NCBI GenBank assembly: GCA_934045905.1
Contig: OW203768.1
Coordinates: 21,838,770-21,902,769 of the forward strand
DNA: 64,000 bases
DNA from: Leuctra nigra
Lineage: Eukaryota > Arthropoda > Insecta > Plecoptera > Leuctridae
Direction: 5' to 3'
In this document: positions 22,800 through 34,348 of the stretch, one piece after another
Position numbering within the stretch: the stretch's first letter is position 1
Layout: each line of letters begins with the position of its first letter
Notes under the pieces: model-generated
What the model was told of the DNA's origin: nothing
Databases searched by the model: none
What the model saw: only the letters and a program-made list of their open reading frames with translations
Position numbers and translations under genes: made by a program

Positions 22800-25060
22800 A
22801 ATACAATATTAATATGTTCATACAGAGTATTATTATGCTATGTGATTTATATTTCATTACTGCTTACAAATTTACAGTTTTTATTTTTGGCAATCTTAAA
22901 TTATCAAATTTATCGATAACAAATTATCTTTAAAATTACCCGGTCTTTAATGTTACATAATTGTGAATTGTATTGTATTATTGCGTTGCTTTGTATGATA
23001 CATGAGAGACTTTGCTTGCAATCAAAAAAAAAATTGACCTACAAAATGAAAACGGTAATTTATTGCGGGCAAATGTTTCCATTGCTGATTGTTTTGGCTG
23101 TTTCTAAGAAAGATCAACCTAAACAACGTTTCTTGAGAATAACTGGCAGACAATTCTATTTTGGAAAAATTACAATATTCAACTATTACAACATAGTATG
23201 TTTACAACTATTACAACGTATTACGTTTTATACAGTATAAGTGGTAGGTATTCATAGGTATAACAATGTCTCACAGAAAATGTACAATGTACCATTACAT
23301 TAAACGTGATGCGATCTGTGAAAAGGGACCTGTGGGTGAAAGAATTAGTTTGCTGCAAAATGCAATTCTGTGTTAAAATGTCTATTTTATCGATTTTCGG
23401 ATTATGGCTTTATCTGCTACATAGTGGTGTTTTCTTCAATCTCTGTAAATACAAATACTAAAAAAAATCTTAAAAAAAAAGAAAAAAAATTAAAAAGCCA
23501 GTTGCTTTACTTTAAACTCATTTTTCCTGCTTTGTAAGTTTTCGAATAATTAAATGTAAAAATATTAAACTTTTTATTTAATCATTCTTTTTAGATTTTT
23601 TTCATCATTTTTTTATCATTATTTGTTATCGTACTCTGTATAAATATGAATCGGGAATAAAATGCTTATAAATTGAAATTGAATGATCAGATTTTTATGA
23701 TTTATTCCTTATTTATTGGAGCTGGAAATCATTATTCTTCACCCACATGCGATCTTTTCACAGATCGCATCACAAATAATAATAATAATAATTACTTCTT
23801 CAAAATAATTTCTCAAATAATTGTTTCATCAATCCATAGAGATTCATTATACTCTATGATCGATCGATATGGAAACTATTTTCGGTTTCGAAAGCAATGT
23901 TTATGTGTTTATGAATGAATCTCCTTAAAAATTTGGATTAATATTGCAATGAACTCAAAACTAATTAAATTTAATGTTTACTGTTTAAAAAATTGCCTTA
24001 GCAAAAAGCCTAAGGCTTTTATATTTTTATTTTTTTTTATTTTTTTTTAAATCTTTACTTAACTGTTTATGTGTTACATACACAATGTAATGGGGAATTT
24101 TCTACAAGTATTATGATTCGCAAGTTAGTTTTTTTTCGGTTAACAATGTATTTTATTACCGCTAAATTTGACAAACTTGGTGCATATAGCCCTCCAAAAT
24201 TTAAAAAAAAAAATCGATTAAAATTTCCTGATTACATGTTGAGACAGATATGTTTTCAATACACAGGAAAAATTACAGATCAATAGCTGTAAGGATTAAA
24301 AAGTATTAGGGATTTTAATACACAAAAGCGCTTGAAAAAAGAACTCGGTCAAGTGAGTTTGAAGTTGCTGAACACGCAGTAGAATCACACACAATCATAA
24401 TTTTTTTGACAAATTAATTGTTATCACATCTTCATGAATTTTTTACCATGGAAGGAATGCATATCAATACACGTTATTCCAAAATAAAAATGTAAATTTA
24501 AAAAAGCGATATTTCATCATATTTTCACCCCCTTAAAGACGTGTAAACGCGAGCCTGATATTCATAAACTGTCGATATAATTACTAATATCTACCTAAGC
24601 ACTTTCAATCTTTGTTCTTGCAATTCCGAAGTTTGAATATTTGTTTTGAAGCAATTTTTACAATAGGGAATTTAAAATACGAATTTATTAAAAAATAGAT
24701 TTCAAAATATCAGCATTTTGTTGGTAAAACTCACTTTTTTCACACTTACAAAGTTCCCAAATCAACAAATTGGTTAGAATTTTTTTAAAATCTGCCGATT
24801 GGTCGAAAATCCTTGGCACGAAAACGCTCCGTGTGAGAGACGGACGAGCGACGGACGTGTAACGGTGCGTTTTCGTGCTCGACAAATGCTGACCACATAG
24901 TAGAAGCAAAGTTATGACAGTAAGCGATGCAAATGTAGATAAAGGTTCAATACATGTCAGGCCTTTCTTGCTTTTTCGATATTCATAACCGTTTGTCAAA
25001 TTTGGCAATTTATATTTCGTATTTCCCTCTAAAACCGCTTCAAAATAACTTTTGGCGGGA
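22800..25060. other. AT-rich spacer with one small inverted repeat
   Basis: GTGATGCGATCTGTGAAAAG at 23308 is mirrored by CTTTTCACAGATCGCATCAC at 23754, which defines an element of about 470 bp (23306-23773). GCACGAAAACGC at 24815 is mirrored by GCGTTTTCGTGC at 24868. I see no exons here. ORFs up to about 106 codons lack any domain or splice context. Confidence 0.5.
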
Positions 25061-25129
25061 AAAAATACATGACCGGCCTTATCTTTCCCTTCTGTTACAG
25101 ATAATTTCTAGAGTCTACTACCTAACAAG

Positions 25130-25190
25130 ATGGCTGCTATGCACGTGATGATGCTGATTCTGGGACTGGCTGCTTGGCACATAGAAGGCG
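25130..25190 (+). CDS. Leader (signal-peptide) exon, copy 2 of 3
   Basis: MAAMHVMMLILGLAAWHIEG, then G|gtgagt in phase 1. It differs from the 13690 copy at three residues (Ile5 to Met, Asn17 to His, and Met18-Lys19 to Ile-Glu). The preceding CTTCTGTTACAG|ATAAT and CCTAACAAG are shared with the 63623 copy. Confidence 0.75.
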
Positions 25191-28100
25191 GTGAGTTCTA
25201 ATTCATATGGATAAGGTGAAATGTAAATGACTAGGAACACGGATTGCAGTATAGTTCGTAACTCTCTGTGATGTATTGGTTCTGAGAGAACTTGAGATTT
25301 CTCTCCCACGTTATGGGATGGCAGCCAAGTAAATTCGCGTAAATTTTAAGCTAAAATGAAGTTCTAATTTTTGTACCGTTAGATTTTAACAAAAACCTTT
25401 TTTCTGGTCGACCTACGGACACACAGTTAATTCCATTTCAAAAAGGGAATGGGAATTGCATAAGTCTACCACCAGGCATCACCAGCAGCGGCACAATATG
25501 GATACTGTGTTAAACCGTCAATGATGACCTTCGTTTTACAATGATATTATGTATCTAGGACACTGTAATTTACATTTTTAAAGGTACCTAATTGAGAGTA
25601 CAACAGACTACTAAAAGGACATGAAGGGTTAATGGAGGAGAGCAAGGTGGGCAGAATATAAATGCTCAGTGTCTATCATTGTCATTTATTCTCTTCCAGC
25701 AATGTGTCATTTGATACCCGAATACAACGCAACTACAACTATCCGTCCCTGCAATCCTACTACGTCAGATCCACCTAGACTCCTAATCGATCTAAGATCT
25801 TTAGGTTCGGATGAGATAACCCAAGATTGGCCCTGCGATCCATCTATTCAACCTATACCAACACTCCCTAACATTATACAATCTTCATCTACCCTAACTC
25901 ATGCTACAGCGACTATGGTACCAACAAGTCAACTACGAACACTTCGACGACTGCAACAGCCACCAAACCGAGTAAGTCGTTTGCGTAAACATATTTCTCT
26001 GTTTAGACCACATTCAATTTGCTAAATATGCTAACTCTTTTGGCTCCAACCTCTGTTCTTTTCTGTCTTTGCCCCCCCCCCCCCCCTCCAACAGCATCGA
26101 CCCCAACAGCCCGCTAAGGTGGCAGCCGTCGGGGGCAGACAAATCGGTCCAGAAATGTAATTTTTTTACATTTTGATGGCGCATCGTTTTTAGGGTATTA
26201 TAGGTATATTATATGTATAGATTTATATTTGATGTATATTTTATATCTGGCCTATACTTCTAAACTATTTATATACACGATGCGCTAAGTATTTGTTATT
26301 TTCAAATAAAGTTTTGACTTGTCTAATTTTTTGATATCACTACTTTCAGTGCAGACTTTTTAGATTTCATATACTTTGTTTAATTGAAGAGACTTGGCTG
26401 GTATTTTTACACGGATTTTTTTTTATTGGGATATCATTTACAAGCACAACACATCTAAAAATTACTTCGTTTTTGCTCGTCATATTTGAAGATTTATTTT
26501 TTAGTCAGTTCACAGTCACGTTTAATTGATTGTAAATAATAATGAATAAAACCAGTACAAGATGTTTTTTGTTTAAATTTGTAGCACCATCCTGTATGGA
26601 CAAGAACCAACATTGCGCAAGTTGGGCACAGCGAGGCGAGTGCACCAAGAATCCAAATTATATGCTGACTAGTTGCGCCAAGTCCTGTTTGGTCTGCACT
26701 GGAGGTTTGTACGGAATCGTTAAATTTCCTTTTTGCGTCCAATTATGTTTTCATGTACCTCTTTAAAGGTGTTCGTGTATGTCACAGAACAACAACTATG
26801 TATAAATCAACAAATACATTTTAAGAAAAATGTAGCAAAATTATGTCAACATCAACATCTGTCAACATATTGTATGTGGCAAAAATTTGCAAATTATTAC
26901 AAGATAATAGAACAAAATGTCCATAAATGGCAATAACTTTTTAAGAAAACAACAGATTAGTCTGAAAATTAGCAAAAATACCTTAACTGTTGGTCCTATG
27001 AGTATCACCGTTGATAAAAAAAAAACTGTTCTAGTTGAAATTTTAAAAATCATAAGATAAGTGGATAAACACAAGATAAACTTTGTAAGATTGGGGTCAA
27101 TATTGGGACTTTGCAAAATTTCAAATTGATCGGACCAACCAATCGAAAGTTTTTTTAAATTTTGAACCAATCACAGGATTCCGTTCAAAAACGATCCCAA
27201 GAAATCTAACAAAACCGCTCAAAACTATTAAATTTCCGATACGATTGCAGACCAAACCCGTTAACCAAATGATCTCAAATTTTAATCATGATTAGATAAA
27301 AGACAAGCATATATGAATATCACTTGGCACATTTTTTAAATTAAATTGCATAAGGCATCTAGCGAGACAAGAAAATAGACACTAATTCAATTAATTATTA
27401 GTAATTAATTAACGAAGCAAAAAATTACAAATGACCTAAGTGGTATCCCTAATACCTCGTTTACACTAAATGATATTTGATCTCCATTAACTTAATCACT
27501 GTTAAGAGATAATCGAGTTCCTCAAACTCTGTTATGTCTTAACGTCCATCAAAGTTTTCTAACATACATTCACACTGTGAATTAATGGAGATGAAATATT
27601 AAACGCAGTGATTATCTTTCATAATATGTATGAACGAGGTATAATTTTGTCTTTTATCTAATCATGATTCAACCCATTTTGTCTTCAATCGTATCCAAAA
27701 AAGAGCCTGCTACTAGGGGCAAAATCGCTCGCACTAGCACCACCTTAATCAATTTTTTTAATTGCATTCTTCTCCTGTTCCTTTCACACGGGTTCTCAAG
27801 AAGCTTTGATCTAGTGGAGCGGTCGCTCCACACAGCCAAGTCGTACCGTACACTCACAGTCACTCAACATACCGTAAATGCCTATATAAACTGAGGAGCA
27901 TTTAACGATGCACCAAGTCCTTTTGTAAAGTATTTCTCGGTGTTTATACTTTTATTTCAAAGATACGAATAAATATTTGGAAATGTCATTGACTTGGCTC
28001 CTTTTTTGATATCACTCATTTTCGGTGTTGATTTTTTTTTAAGTAAAGAGACTTGGCTGCCTTTTTTACACGGAGTGTTTTTTCTGGTAATATCTTCTCG

Positions 28101-31100
28101 ATGTATTTCTGTGTTTTCATAAGGACTGTTATGTTTCCCTTACCTGCTGAAAACACGACGACATCTTCATTCTTATTTAGGATTAACCATAAATTAACCG
28201 TTTGCTATTGTCTCTCCTCTTGACACTTTCCTGCAACATTAAGGTTCCGTCTCTACCAAACAACCGGAGATTATATCGGTGTCTCAGTAACTTGGTTGCT
28301 TCAAAGACCAGACGAATCCTCGAGTTCTGCCGCTGTTGAAGATTGTCTTGAAGATATCGAATTCTCCTCAGCAGTGTGTACACGCATGCGCTGACTACAA
28401 ATACGCAGGAGTAGAGAACGGGTGAGCATTTTCTTCACTCCTCATTTTCTTTTAAAAGCGTCACATGTATTTTTTGTCACACTGAAAAGATATGAGAAAA
28501 AAATCTAACTTCATATACTTATAATGACGTACTACAGAATCTGACAAAATCCATCTTTCTGTTTAGATCAGCGGGATGCCACGGACTTTGACAGAGAGAG
28601 TGTTATTTATTTTATTTTTTAAATTATTGTTATCGGTTTAATTAATTTCCGAGACTGCATTTATTTTTAATTTCTACAAATAATAGTAGTACAGTATACT
28701 TGAAACTCCATCTTTTAATTTCGTGTTTAAATTATATTATGATAGTTAATTGTATACGTATCAATTTCATTTTGAATTTTTGGGTGTTAAAACACTTGAC
28801 ATTTTGACATTTAATAAAAATTCGTATCTTAGCATATACACACATTTTAGCAAGAACGGGCTTCAGTCCCAGTATACGTAATGGCTTACATCCGCTCTCA
28901 AAGGGGCAGTTTACCCAAAAACCAAACTTTTATCATCATCATGTTCGGGTGCTCGAGCACATTCGCGTAGTGTTGAAATATCCAGCCTAGTACAATGGTC
29001 TTGAAATAATACATAAAAGAAACAACCTTGCGTCCGTTGGCGAGTCCGAACTATTAGAGCTTAAAGTTATTTTTTATTATAGTCATCTTAAGGTACTCAA
29101 TGTGAGCAAACTTATTACAGCCCATGATTAAGCGATGCGATAAAATAACAAGTAACCCTTCTTATTATCCATATTCTATTCTCATTTATAGCACTTATCA
29201 TTTACCTGCAATATTCAATTAATCAATCACATCTCCGAATTTGCTGCACAACCACAATTGCTGCACAATTTGAGAGTACAACCACGGTTGTACTCTCATA
29301 AAAAGTGCAGCAAATTCGCGCAAGTACTGCACGTGCGGGTGTAATGTGAAAATGCCCTAAGCAAATGCTCATAAAATGTCCCCTCGAATGAAATGAAACA
29401 CAAAAATGAACTGACGCCCTTTCTTGAATAATAATTGGATTCAAATGTGTTTTAAAATAGCATGGAACGTTTATTGCCATATACACGCACGTTATAAATT
29501 TAAAATATTTATGGTGTTTGAAGAAATTAACAGTGTTTCCAAGTTAACTTCAAACACTTGACGCGAAAAGTGTTGAAAAATAAAACATTTTTCACCTATT
29601 ATTTTTCTAACCATGTATCTTGATATTGTCTCACAGATTCGAATGCTGGTGTGGGAATGTAATGACAGCCACGTCAATCCCGCAATCAAATTGCAATAAA
29701 CAATGTCCCGGGGATCAAACCAAGACCTGCGGAGGTGGAGGGGCAATGAATGTTTATACGGTGCCAAAATCTCGTGAGTATTTAATACGGGTATGATTCA
29801 TATTTGTTTTTAACTCATTTTAACTTCTTTTGGCACGGGCCTCTGTTTTTGTGTGTGTGTATTTTTCTGTTATCCCCGCTATACAGGTCACAGTTTTTCT
29901 CCGATTGAGCTGAAATTTTGCACACATGTACGGACTATCTCTGGGCGTTGCAGACCATTTTTTTAAAATCCGCTGATTGGTTCAAATTTCTAAAAATATT
30001 TCTTCCGATTGTTAAGACCGATCAATTTGAAATTTTGGCAAGTCATTTCAAATAAAATTGTCTCAAATCCTACAAAGTTTCAGCCAAGTTCTCCAATTGG
30101 TTTATGGTTAAACAATATCTTCTGATAAGTCGAAAATTCAAAATGTTCCGATTTATTCCATCCCATCCTAAAATGGCAGTGGAATCTTTCAGCATAACAA
30201 TAAAGCTATCATATAGTAAAACCATCTGATTTTACTGCCACCTTAGGGAGAGACGGACTAGAGTTCAAATTTTTAATTGTGATCAAGACTGGATTAACTG
30301 ATCAAGACTGGAAGGCAAATGGAAACAATGAAACAACTGAGGGGGTGTCGTCTCGTTATTACATGGATTTTGATTATGACATTGCAATATCTTCTTATTT
30401 TCAAACATGTTATAATACTAGACTAAAAAATGGATATATCTAAACAGTAAGTACTTCTTATGCCTGTCAAAAATGTTTCGCGCGTTGTAATTTTGATGGA
30501 CCTTGGTTTTGACCTGTCTCGATGCTAGCGCCATGCAAGCGGGGGATAGTTTGGCCAGTGCCCTATAGGTACTAATAATGGATTAAATATATAACAACAA
30601 CAAAATAAAACAAACTATTATCTAGTAAAGAGTGTTAGTTATTCATCCAGTGTGTTTATGGAGATTAGAATGTTGCATATAGAAAATCGTATTGTGTCGT
30701 ATCGTGTATCGTGTTTGGCTGGGGTGTTGCGCGTATCTGTTCTCGCTCATCAACGAGTTACACTGAACGTTTTCCTAGTTATTTTTAGTTGAAGAGACTT
30801 GGCTTGTATTTATACATGGAGTGTATTTATGAAGATCTGTTTCATTCCGATGAATAACAGCACAGAAATTGTATAAAAGTATAAAAGTATCTCTATATGG
30901 TAGGTAACTTTCTTAAGTCGCTGTGGTGAAACGGTGCTTGGCATCTTCGAACTAACGCCCGACTTGATCCATCTCAATTATAATCCATTTTGTTTGCTAA
31001 CGAACCTACTTCTTTCCTCTTAACGATCTTTTCCTTTCTGCATCATCAAGTTGCCGCGTCCACCATACGACCGGACATTATCCCGGTGCCTGGTTACCTT

Positions 31101-31526
31101 GGCTGCTTCAGAGACCAGCAGTATGCACGAATTCTGCCTCATTCGATGACCATCTCGTTTACAAACTCTCCTCAGCGGTGTATACTCGCATGCGCTCGCT
31201 ACAAATACGCAGGAGTACAGCACTGGTGAGTTCACTTTATACATTCTTTAGAAGCGGCACATTTATTTAATTGTCACACAGATTTTTTGGGATATTGAAA
31301 AAATTGACACTAAAGTGCCCACAAAGGTTGTTGAGGATGAACCTTTAGAGGATTTAAATTTATCTTGTGACTGTCTTTCAGGAAAGAATGCTGGTGTGGG
31401 AATGTAATTCCAGCCACGTCAATCCCGCAATCAAACTGCAATACACAATGTACCGGGGATCGAGCCAAGACCTGCGGAGGAGACTGGGCAATGGATGTTT
31501 ACACGGTGCAACATTCTGGTGTGTAA
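25130..31526 (+). CDS. Modular secreted gene: leader, Thr/Pro-rich exon, ShKT, WSC, WSC (probably defective)
   Basis: Proposed exons: 25130-25190, 25700-25971, 26585-26704, 28244-28421, 29637-29773, 31051-31225 and 31382-31526. Leader, ShKT and each WSC pair are phase-1 modules, so domains can be added or lost without breaking the frame. ShKT (six Cys) is a small disulfide domain, and WSC is an extracellular Cys-rich, carbohydrate-associated domain. The product would be secreted. Two faults appear: the Thr-rich exon ends one frame away from what the ShKT exon needs, and the first WSC has an in-frame TAA at 28288. Either the gene is a pseudogene, or these exons are skipped. The second WSC could end at GTG-TAA (31524-31526) or splice onward from TCTG|gtgtgt. 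Confidence 0.5.
25700..25971 (+). CDS. Thr/Pro/Ser-rich spacer exon
   Basis: After CTCTTCCAG the frame set by the leader is open for 90 codons (CHLIPEYNATTTIRPCNPTT, then SSSTLTHATAT). From about 25920 a different frame reads STTNTSTTATATKP and ends at A|gtaagt in phase 1, exactly the phase the ShKT exon needs. A net one-base change between the two frames is implied. The composition suggests an O-glycosylated linker. Confidence 0.45.
26075..26090 (+). repeat. Poly-C tract
   Basis: About 15 C residues before CTCCAACAG. It looks like a polypyrimidine tract, but the following sequence stops soon in both usable frames. Confidence 0.6.
26170..26440. mobile_element. Foldback fragment of the GACTTGGCTG family
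   Basis: GGCGCATCGTTTTTAGGGTA...ATACACGATGCGC is followed by AAATAAAGTTTTGACTTG, GATATCACTACTTTCAGTGC and AGAGACTTGGCTGGTATTTT. This is the core and right arm of the palindromic family seen complete at 32762-33152. Confidence 0.7.
26585..26704 (+). CDS. ShKT domain exon
   Basis: TTTGTAG|CA starts a phase-1 exon that encodes PSCMDKNQHCASWAQRGECT, then KNPNYMLTSCAKSCLVC. This is the full ShKT pattern: six Cys, Trp-Ala after Cys2, Gly-Glu-Cys, Asn-Pro-x-Tyr-Met, then Cys-x3-Cys-x2-Cys. It ends GGAG|gtttgt in phase 1. ShKT domains occur in secreted enzymes, cuticle-associated proteins and channel-blocking peptides, so no specific activity can be assigned from the domain. Confidence 0.85.
26880..27230 (-). 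repeat. Diverged Helentron-like interior
   Basis: TTTCAAATTGATCGGACCAACCAATC...GAACCAATCACAGGATT repeats words found in copies 1, 6 and 10 of the Helentron-like family, minus orientation. The termini are missing. Confidence 0.5.
27235..27700. mobile_element. Inverted-repeat element with a nested MITE
   Basis: GATACGATTGCAGACCAAAC and CTCAAATTTTAATCATGATT at the left face ATCATGATTCAACCCATTTT and TTCAATCGTATCC at the right. Inside, ACCTCGTTTACACTAAATG (27454) is mirrored by a degenerate TATGTATGAACGAGGT (27627), marking a second palindrome of about 190 bp. The outer family also occurs at 46393-46650. Confidence 0.6.
27811..28097 (+). mobile_element. Fragment of the CTAGTGGAGCGG repeat joined to a GACTTGGCTG arm
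   Basis: It starts CTAGTGGAGCGGTCGCTCCA and continues AGCCAAGTCGTACCGTACAC. It then jumps to the foldback arm ACTTGGCTCCTTTTTTGATA...GAGACTTGGCTGCC...ACACGGAGTGTTTT. The whole middle part present in the longer copies is deleted. Confidence 0.65.
28244..28421 (+). pseudogene. WSC domain 1, N-terminal exon, with in-frame stop
   Basis: The acceptor CATTAAG precedes a phase-1 exon; the donor GG|gtgagc is in phase 2, as in the intact copy at 31051-31225. The frame reads to SVSQ, then TAA (28288-28290) where the intact copy has Tyr, then LGCFKDQTNPRVLPLLKIVL and SNSPQQCVHACADYKYAGVE. The three WSC Cys of this half are kept. Splicing phase and Cys pattern are preserved, so the inactivation looks recent, or the site may be polymorphic. 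Confidence 0.65.
28425..29636 (+). other. Intron between WSC 1 halves
   Basis: AT-rich. It holds a perfect small hairpin, GAGAGTACAACCACGGTTGTACTCTC (26 bp, 29271-29297 region), flanked by TGCTGCACAA / AGTGCAGCA. No other feature recognised. Confidence 0.45.
29637..29773 (+). CDS. WSC domain 1, C-terminal exon
   Basis: CTCACAG|A completes the split codon and encodes FECWCGNVMTATSIPQSNCN, then KQCPGDQTKTCGG and MNVYTV. These are the signature ECWCGN, CN-x2-C-x-GD and CGG of WSC. The exon ends TCTC|gtgagt in phase 1. It is nearly identical in length and sequence to the exon at 31382. Confidence 0.8.
29826..30778 (+). mobile_element. Helentron-like element, copy 6 (5' truncated)
   Basis: It starts inside the 5' region (CTTTTGGCACGGGCCTCTG), lacking the TGAGCGAGCG end. 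It runs to TCGCTCATCAACGAGTTACA, then CTGAACGTTTTCCTAG|T. It sits in the intron between the two WSC domains. Confidence 0.6.
31051..31225 (+). CDS. WSC domain 2, N-terminal exon
   Basis: ATCAAG|TT opens in phase 1 and encodes PGYLGCFRDQQYARILPHSM, then TNSPQRCILACARYKYAGVQ, ending CACTG|gtgagt in phase 2. It is intact, in contrast to the paralogous exon at 28244. Confidence 0.82.
31382..31526 (+). CDS. WSC domain 2, C-terminal exon, possibly the last exon
   Basis: CTTTCAG|G completes Trp and encodes KECWCGNVIPATSIPQSNCN, then TQCTGDRAKTCGGDWAMDVY. After TVQHSG the sequence is either a phase-1 donor (G|gtgtgtaa, weak) or Gly-Val-stop. The weak donor and the immediate stop make a terminal exon plausible. 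Confidence 0.75.
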
Positions 31527-31823
31527 TCTAGTTCATATTATGATTCATTTGTATTATTCAAATTATCTAAATGATATAACAGTTTGATTCAAGTATAGAA
31601 ATAATGAAAATATGTAAGTACAAGCAAAGATTACGTACTTATATTACGCAGTTGATCCTGCAAAGAGTGCAAAATTCAACTCGATCGGAGAAACGGTGCG
31701 ATATGTACACCGGCAGTTGCAGATAAACAAAACAGGCAGAGTTGCGTTCTAAAGAGTTCAATTGAGAGCGAGCCAGAAGAAATTAAGAGCCAGAAAAAGA
31801 TCAGGCAAATTTTTTCACAAAAT

Positions 31824-32761
31824 CTAGTGGAGCGGTCGCTCCACCCAGCCAAGTCGTACCGTACACTCACACGCACTCAACATACCGTAAATGCCTAATA
31901 ACTGAGGAGCAGACCAACCACTTTTACTGTAAGCAACAACATGGCATTTTCGGCCTACTGGATCATAAAATTGGAAAATCTCACATTGTTGTGAAATATC
32001 TTAATTTCGAGCTATGGCCCACGCCACTCCATATACTAAATTTGGGAACAATAGGTTATGCCATTTGCGTGCTAGAGGGCCGTGAAAACAGTGAAATTAC
32101 ACCCCTTTTAAAACCTATCTGATGATGATGATAATGATATCAGGAAACACCGCTATCACCGCCACAGCCTAAACGGCTTAGCCGATCGATCTGAAATTTT
32201 TACCACATGTGCACTTTTGGCGTCTAAGGTGCCTTTTTATAAATCAAACCGGTAGTCGCCATTTTGAAACCGGAAGTGACGTCATATATCAAAAACGGCT
32301 TAACCGATCGGAACGAAATTTGCGCCAATCGATTCAGACGGTCCTCTTTATGAAATAACAATAGTTAAATTAAAGTTTTCTAATTACTGAAACCGGAAAT
32401 GACGTAATAGTTTAGCGAAATCTGCTTAAATTCACTTCCCTTTATATAAAAACCAACTATATATTCAGAAGGCTTATAATGAAATATTAGTATTTATATA
32501 CATATTAATACCTACAATGTGTAAGAGCTTTCAGTCGCCATTTTGAAAACCGGAAGTGATGCCATATCTCGAAAACGGCTGGACCTATTGGAACGATGCT
32601 TTCGCAATTCTTCGTGGCATATCACTTTAAGTTTAAATTTAGCTCCAAACAATATTTTTTTGGTAACTTATTCGGAAATGGCGTATTTTTTTAAAGGAAT
32701 TAGCCATTGTTGCCCTAATAAGTTTTACAAGTTGTGTAAATAAACTAAAAAAATAAGTGAT
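31824..32761 (+). mobile_element. CTAGTGGAGCGG repeat, copy with one perfect ETS/CRE motif
   Basis: It starts CTAGTGGAGCGGTCGCTCCA and then repeats a motif cycle: AAACGGCT...CCGAT...GAACGAAATTTG...CGCCATTTTGAAACCGGAAGTG. One perfect ACCGGAAGTGACGTCAT is at 32269-32285, with degenerate versions near 32392 and 32550. It runs directly into the foldback at 32762. Confidence 0.65.
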
Positions 32762-33152
32762 ATCCCCATAAAAAACACTCCGTGTAAAAAAACAGCCAAG
32801 TCTCTTCAACTAAAAAAAAAAAAAATGAAATCTAAAAATTCTGCACTGAAACGTAGTGATATCAAAAAATGAGCCAAGTCAAAACTTTATTTGAAAATTA
32901 AAAATACTTGGCGCATCGTTTTTTTAGGGCATTGTAGGTATAGGTACTATAAGTATATGTATTTATATCTAGCCTATACTTTTAAGCTATTTATATACAC
33001 GATGCGCCAAGTATTTTTTTAATTTTCAAATAAAGTTTTGACTTGGCTCATTTTTTGATATCACTACGTTTCAGTGCAGAATTTTTAGATTTCATAATTT
33101 TTTTTTTTTTAGTTGAAGAGACTTGGCTGTTTTTTTACACGGAGTGTTTTTT
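32762..33152. mobile_element. Complete GACTTGGCTG foldback element
   Basis: CCCCATAAAAAACACTCCGT...AGCCAAGTCTCTTCAACT at the left is mirrored by AGTTGAAGAGACTTGGCT...ACACGGAGTGTTTTTTATG. The central halves (TTGGCGCATCG / CGATGCGCCAA) also mirror, so nearly the whole 390 bp is a palindrome. Relatives occur at 26170, 42373, 43936-45068 and 45078-45492. Confidence 0.8.
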
Positions 33153-33159
33153 ATGTTTA

Positions 33160-34322
33160 TATTACTCGGCGTGTATATTTGTCCGGCAGCCGGACGAATA
33201 GCTGTCACTATTCGTCCGGCAACCGCCATTGTTTCACATGTTTCATGTTTCCATGTTTTATTGAAATAATTCATGTCTCCTCAATGATTTTAAGCGAAAA
33301 AAGTAGTACAAATACGAAGAAATAATGTAAAAAATCATCAATTAAGACGGCTGTCACGACAAGAAAATTCACTGACATTTTGAAATTCTTTAAGTTAAGC
33401 AGTGCTGTCAACATAAATATTGAAACACTTAAAGTCTCAAAAGATGTTCACAATTCACAGCTGATGTTCAATCACGATATTTTTTTTTTGATATCAATCA
33501 TCAATGTTTCATGTATCTGGATGGAAGAGTAAAACCTAAGTGATTGTGTTTACCTAAAGGAAAAATAAGATAAATTAAAGATCATGTGGGAGATGAAGGA
33601 GGATGACTCGATCCATGTTAAAATTCTGTGTGTGTTCCTCCTTCATTTACATCAAGGGATAATTTAAAGAGATATAATTTGGTGTGGTAGATCATAGAGA
33701 TATATTACAGAGAGGGGTAACTACTGGTTAATGCTTGACTAATTTTGAAAGATCCTTTTTCTCCATATTGGAGATATTTAATAATTCACTGCCACTGAAA
33801 TGGAAAATTAATTCGGAAGGCAGTGAAAAAATTACTTTGAGCTGTCAAATTTTAAACTTACTAGAAACACGTTTTTAACTTGAATCAGAAGACTATTACA
33901 ATATTATATCTTGTTTTTACTGTACATTTATTTGTTCTGTGTTGTTTGTTACTGTGAAGTATGCACTGAAGGTTAGTACAAAGTAACATTCAAGTCTCTT
34001 GCCAACAACATTACAATCGAGGGGGGTGCCATTTTTAAAGTAATTTTTGAAATAATCTCCAAGATGGTGGCTGAGCATGCTCAGATCTACCCTGACAATG
34101 TACATCGCATCATACCAAGGCTGGCTATCTACTTGCCCCTCTCTGTAAGTATATGAATCTCTATGGGTAGATGAAGGAGGGTGAGTAGATATATGTTTAA
34201 AACGACCATGTATGTATCTGCTACAATCAATTTCAAATTTCCTTCCAATTTACTTCCAATCCACGCGAAATTTGGACGAAAATGGCGGCTGCCGGACGAA
34301 TATACACAGCGTATATTACTAT
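33160..34322. mobile_element. 1.16-kb foldback element (TTTGTCCGGCAGCCG ends)
   Basis: GTGTATATTTGTCCGGCAGC at 33170 is mirrored by GGCTGCCGGACGAATATACAC at 34286, with TATATTACT outside on both sides. GACGAATAG...CTATTCGTC is an additional local hairpin at 33192-33218. No coding capacity. It abuts the previous foldback. Confidence 0.65.
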
Positions 34323-34348
34323 ACTGGTCGGTGACAGGTAGATTTTCA

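Noticed and set aside
24688..25008. 106-codon minus-strand ORF
   Set aside because: No recognisable motif, no splice context, overlaps a local inverted repeat; likely chance.
26091..26160. Extra exon after the poly-C tract
   Set aside because: Both usable frames stop quickly, and skipping it gives the correct phase into the ShKT exon.
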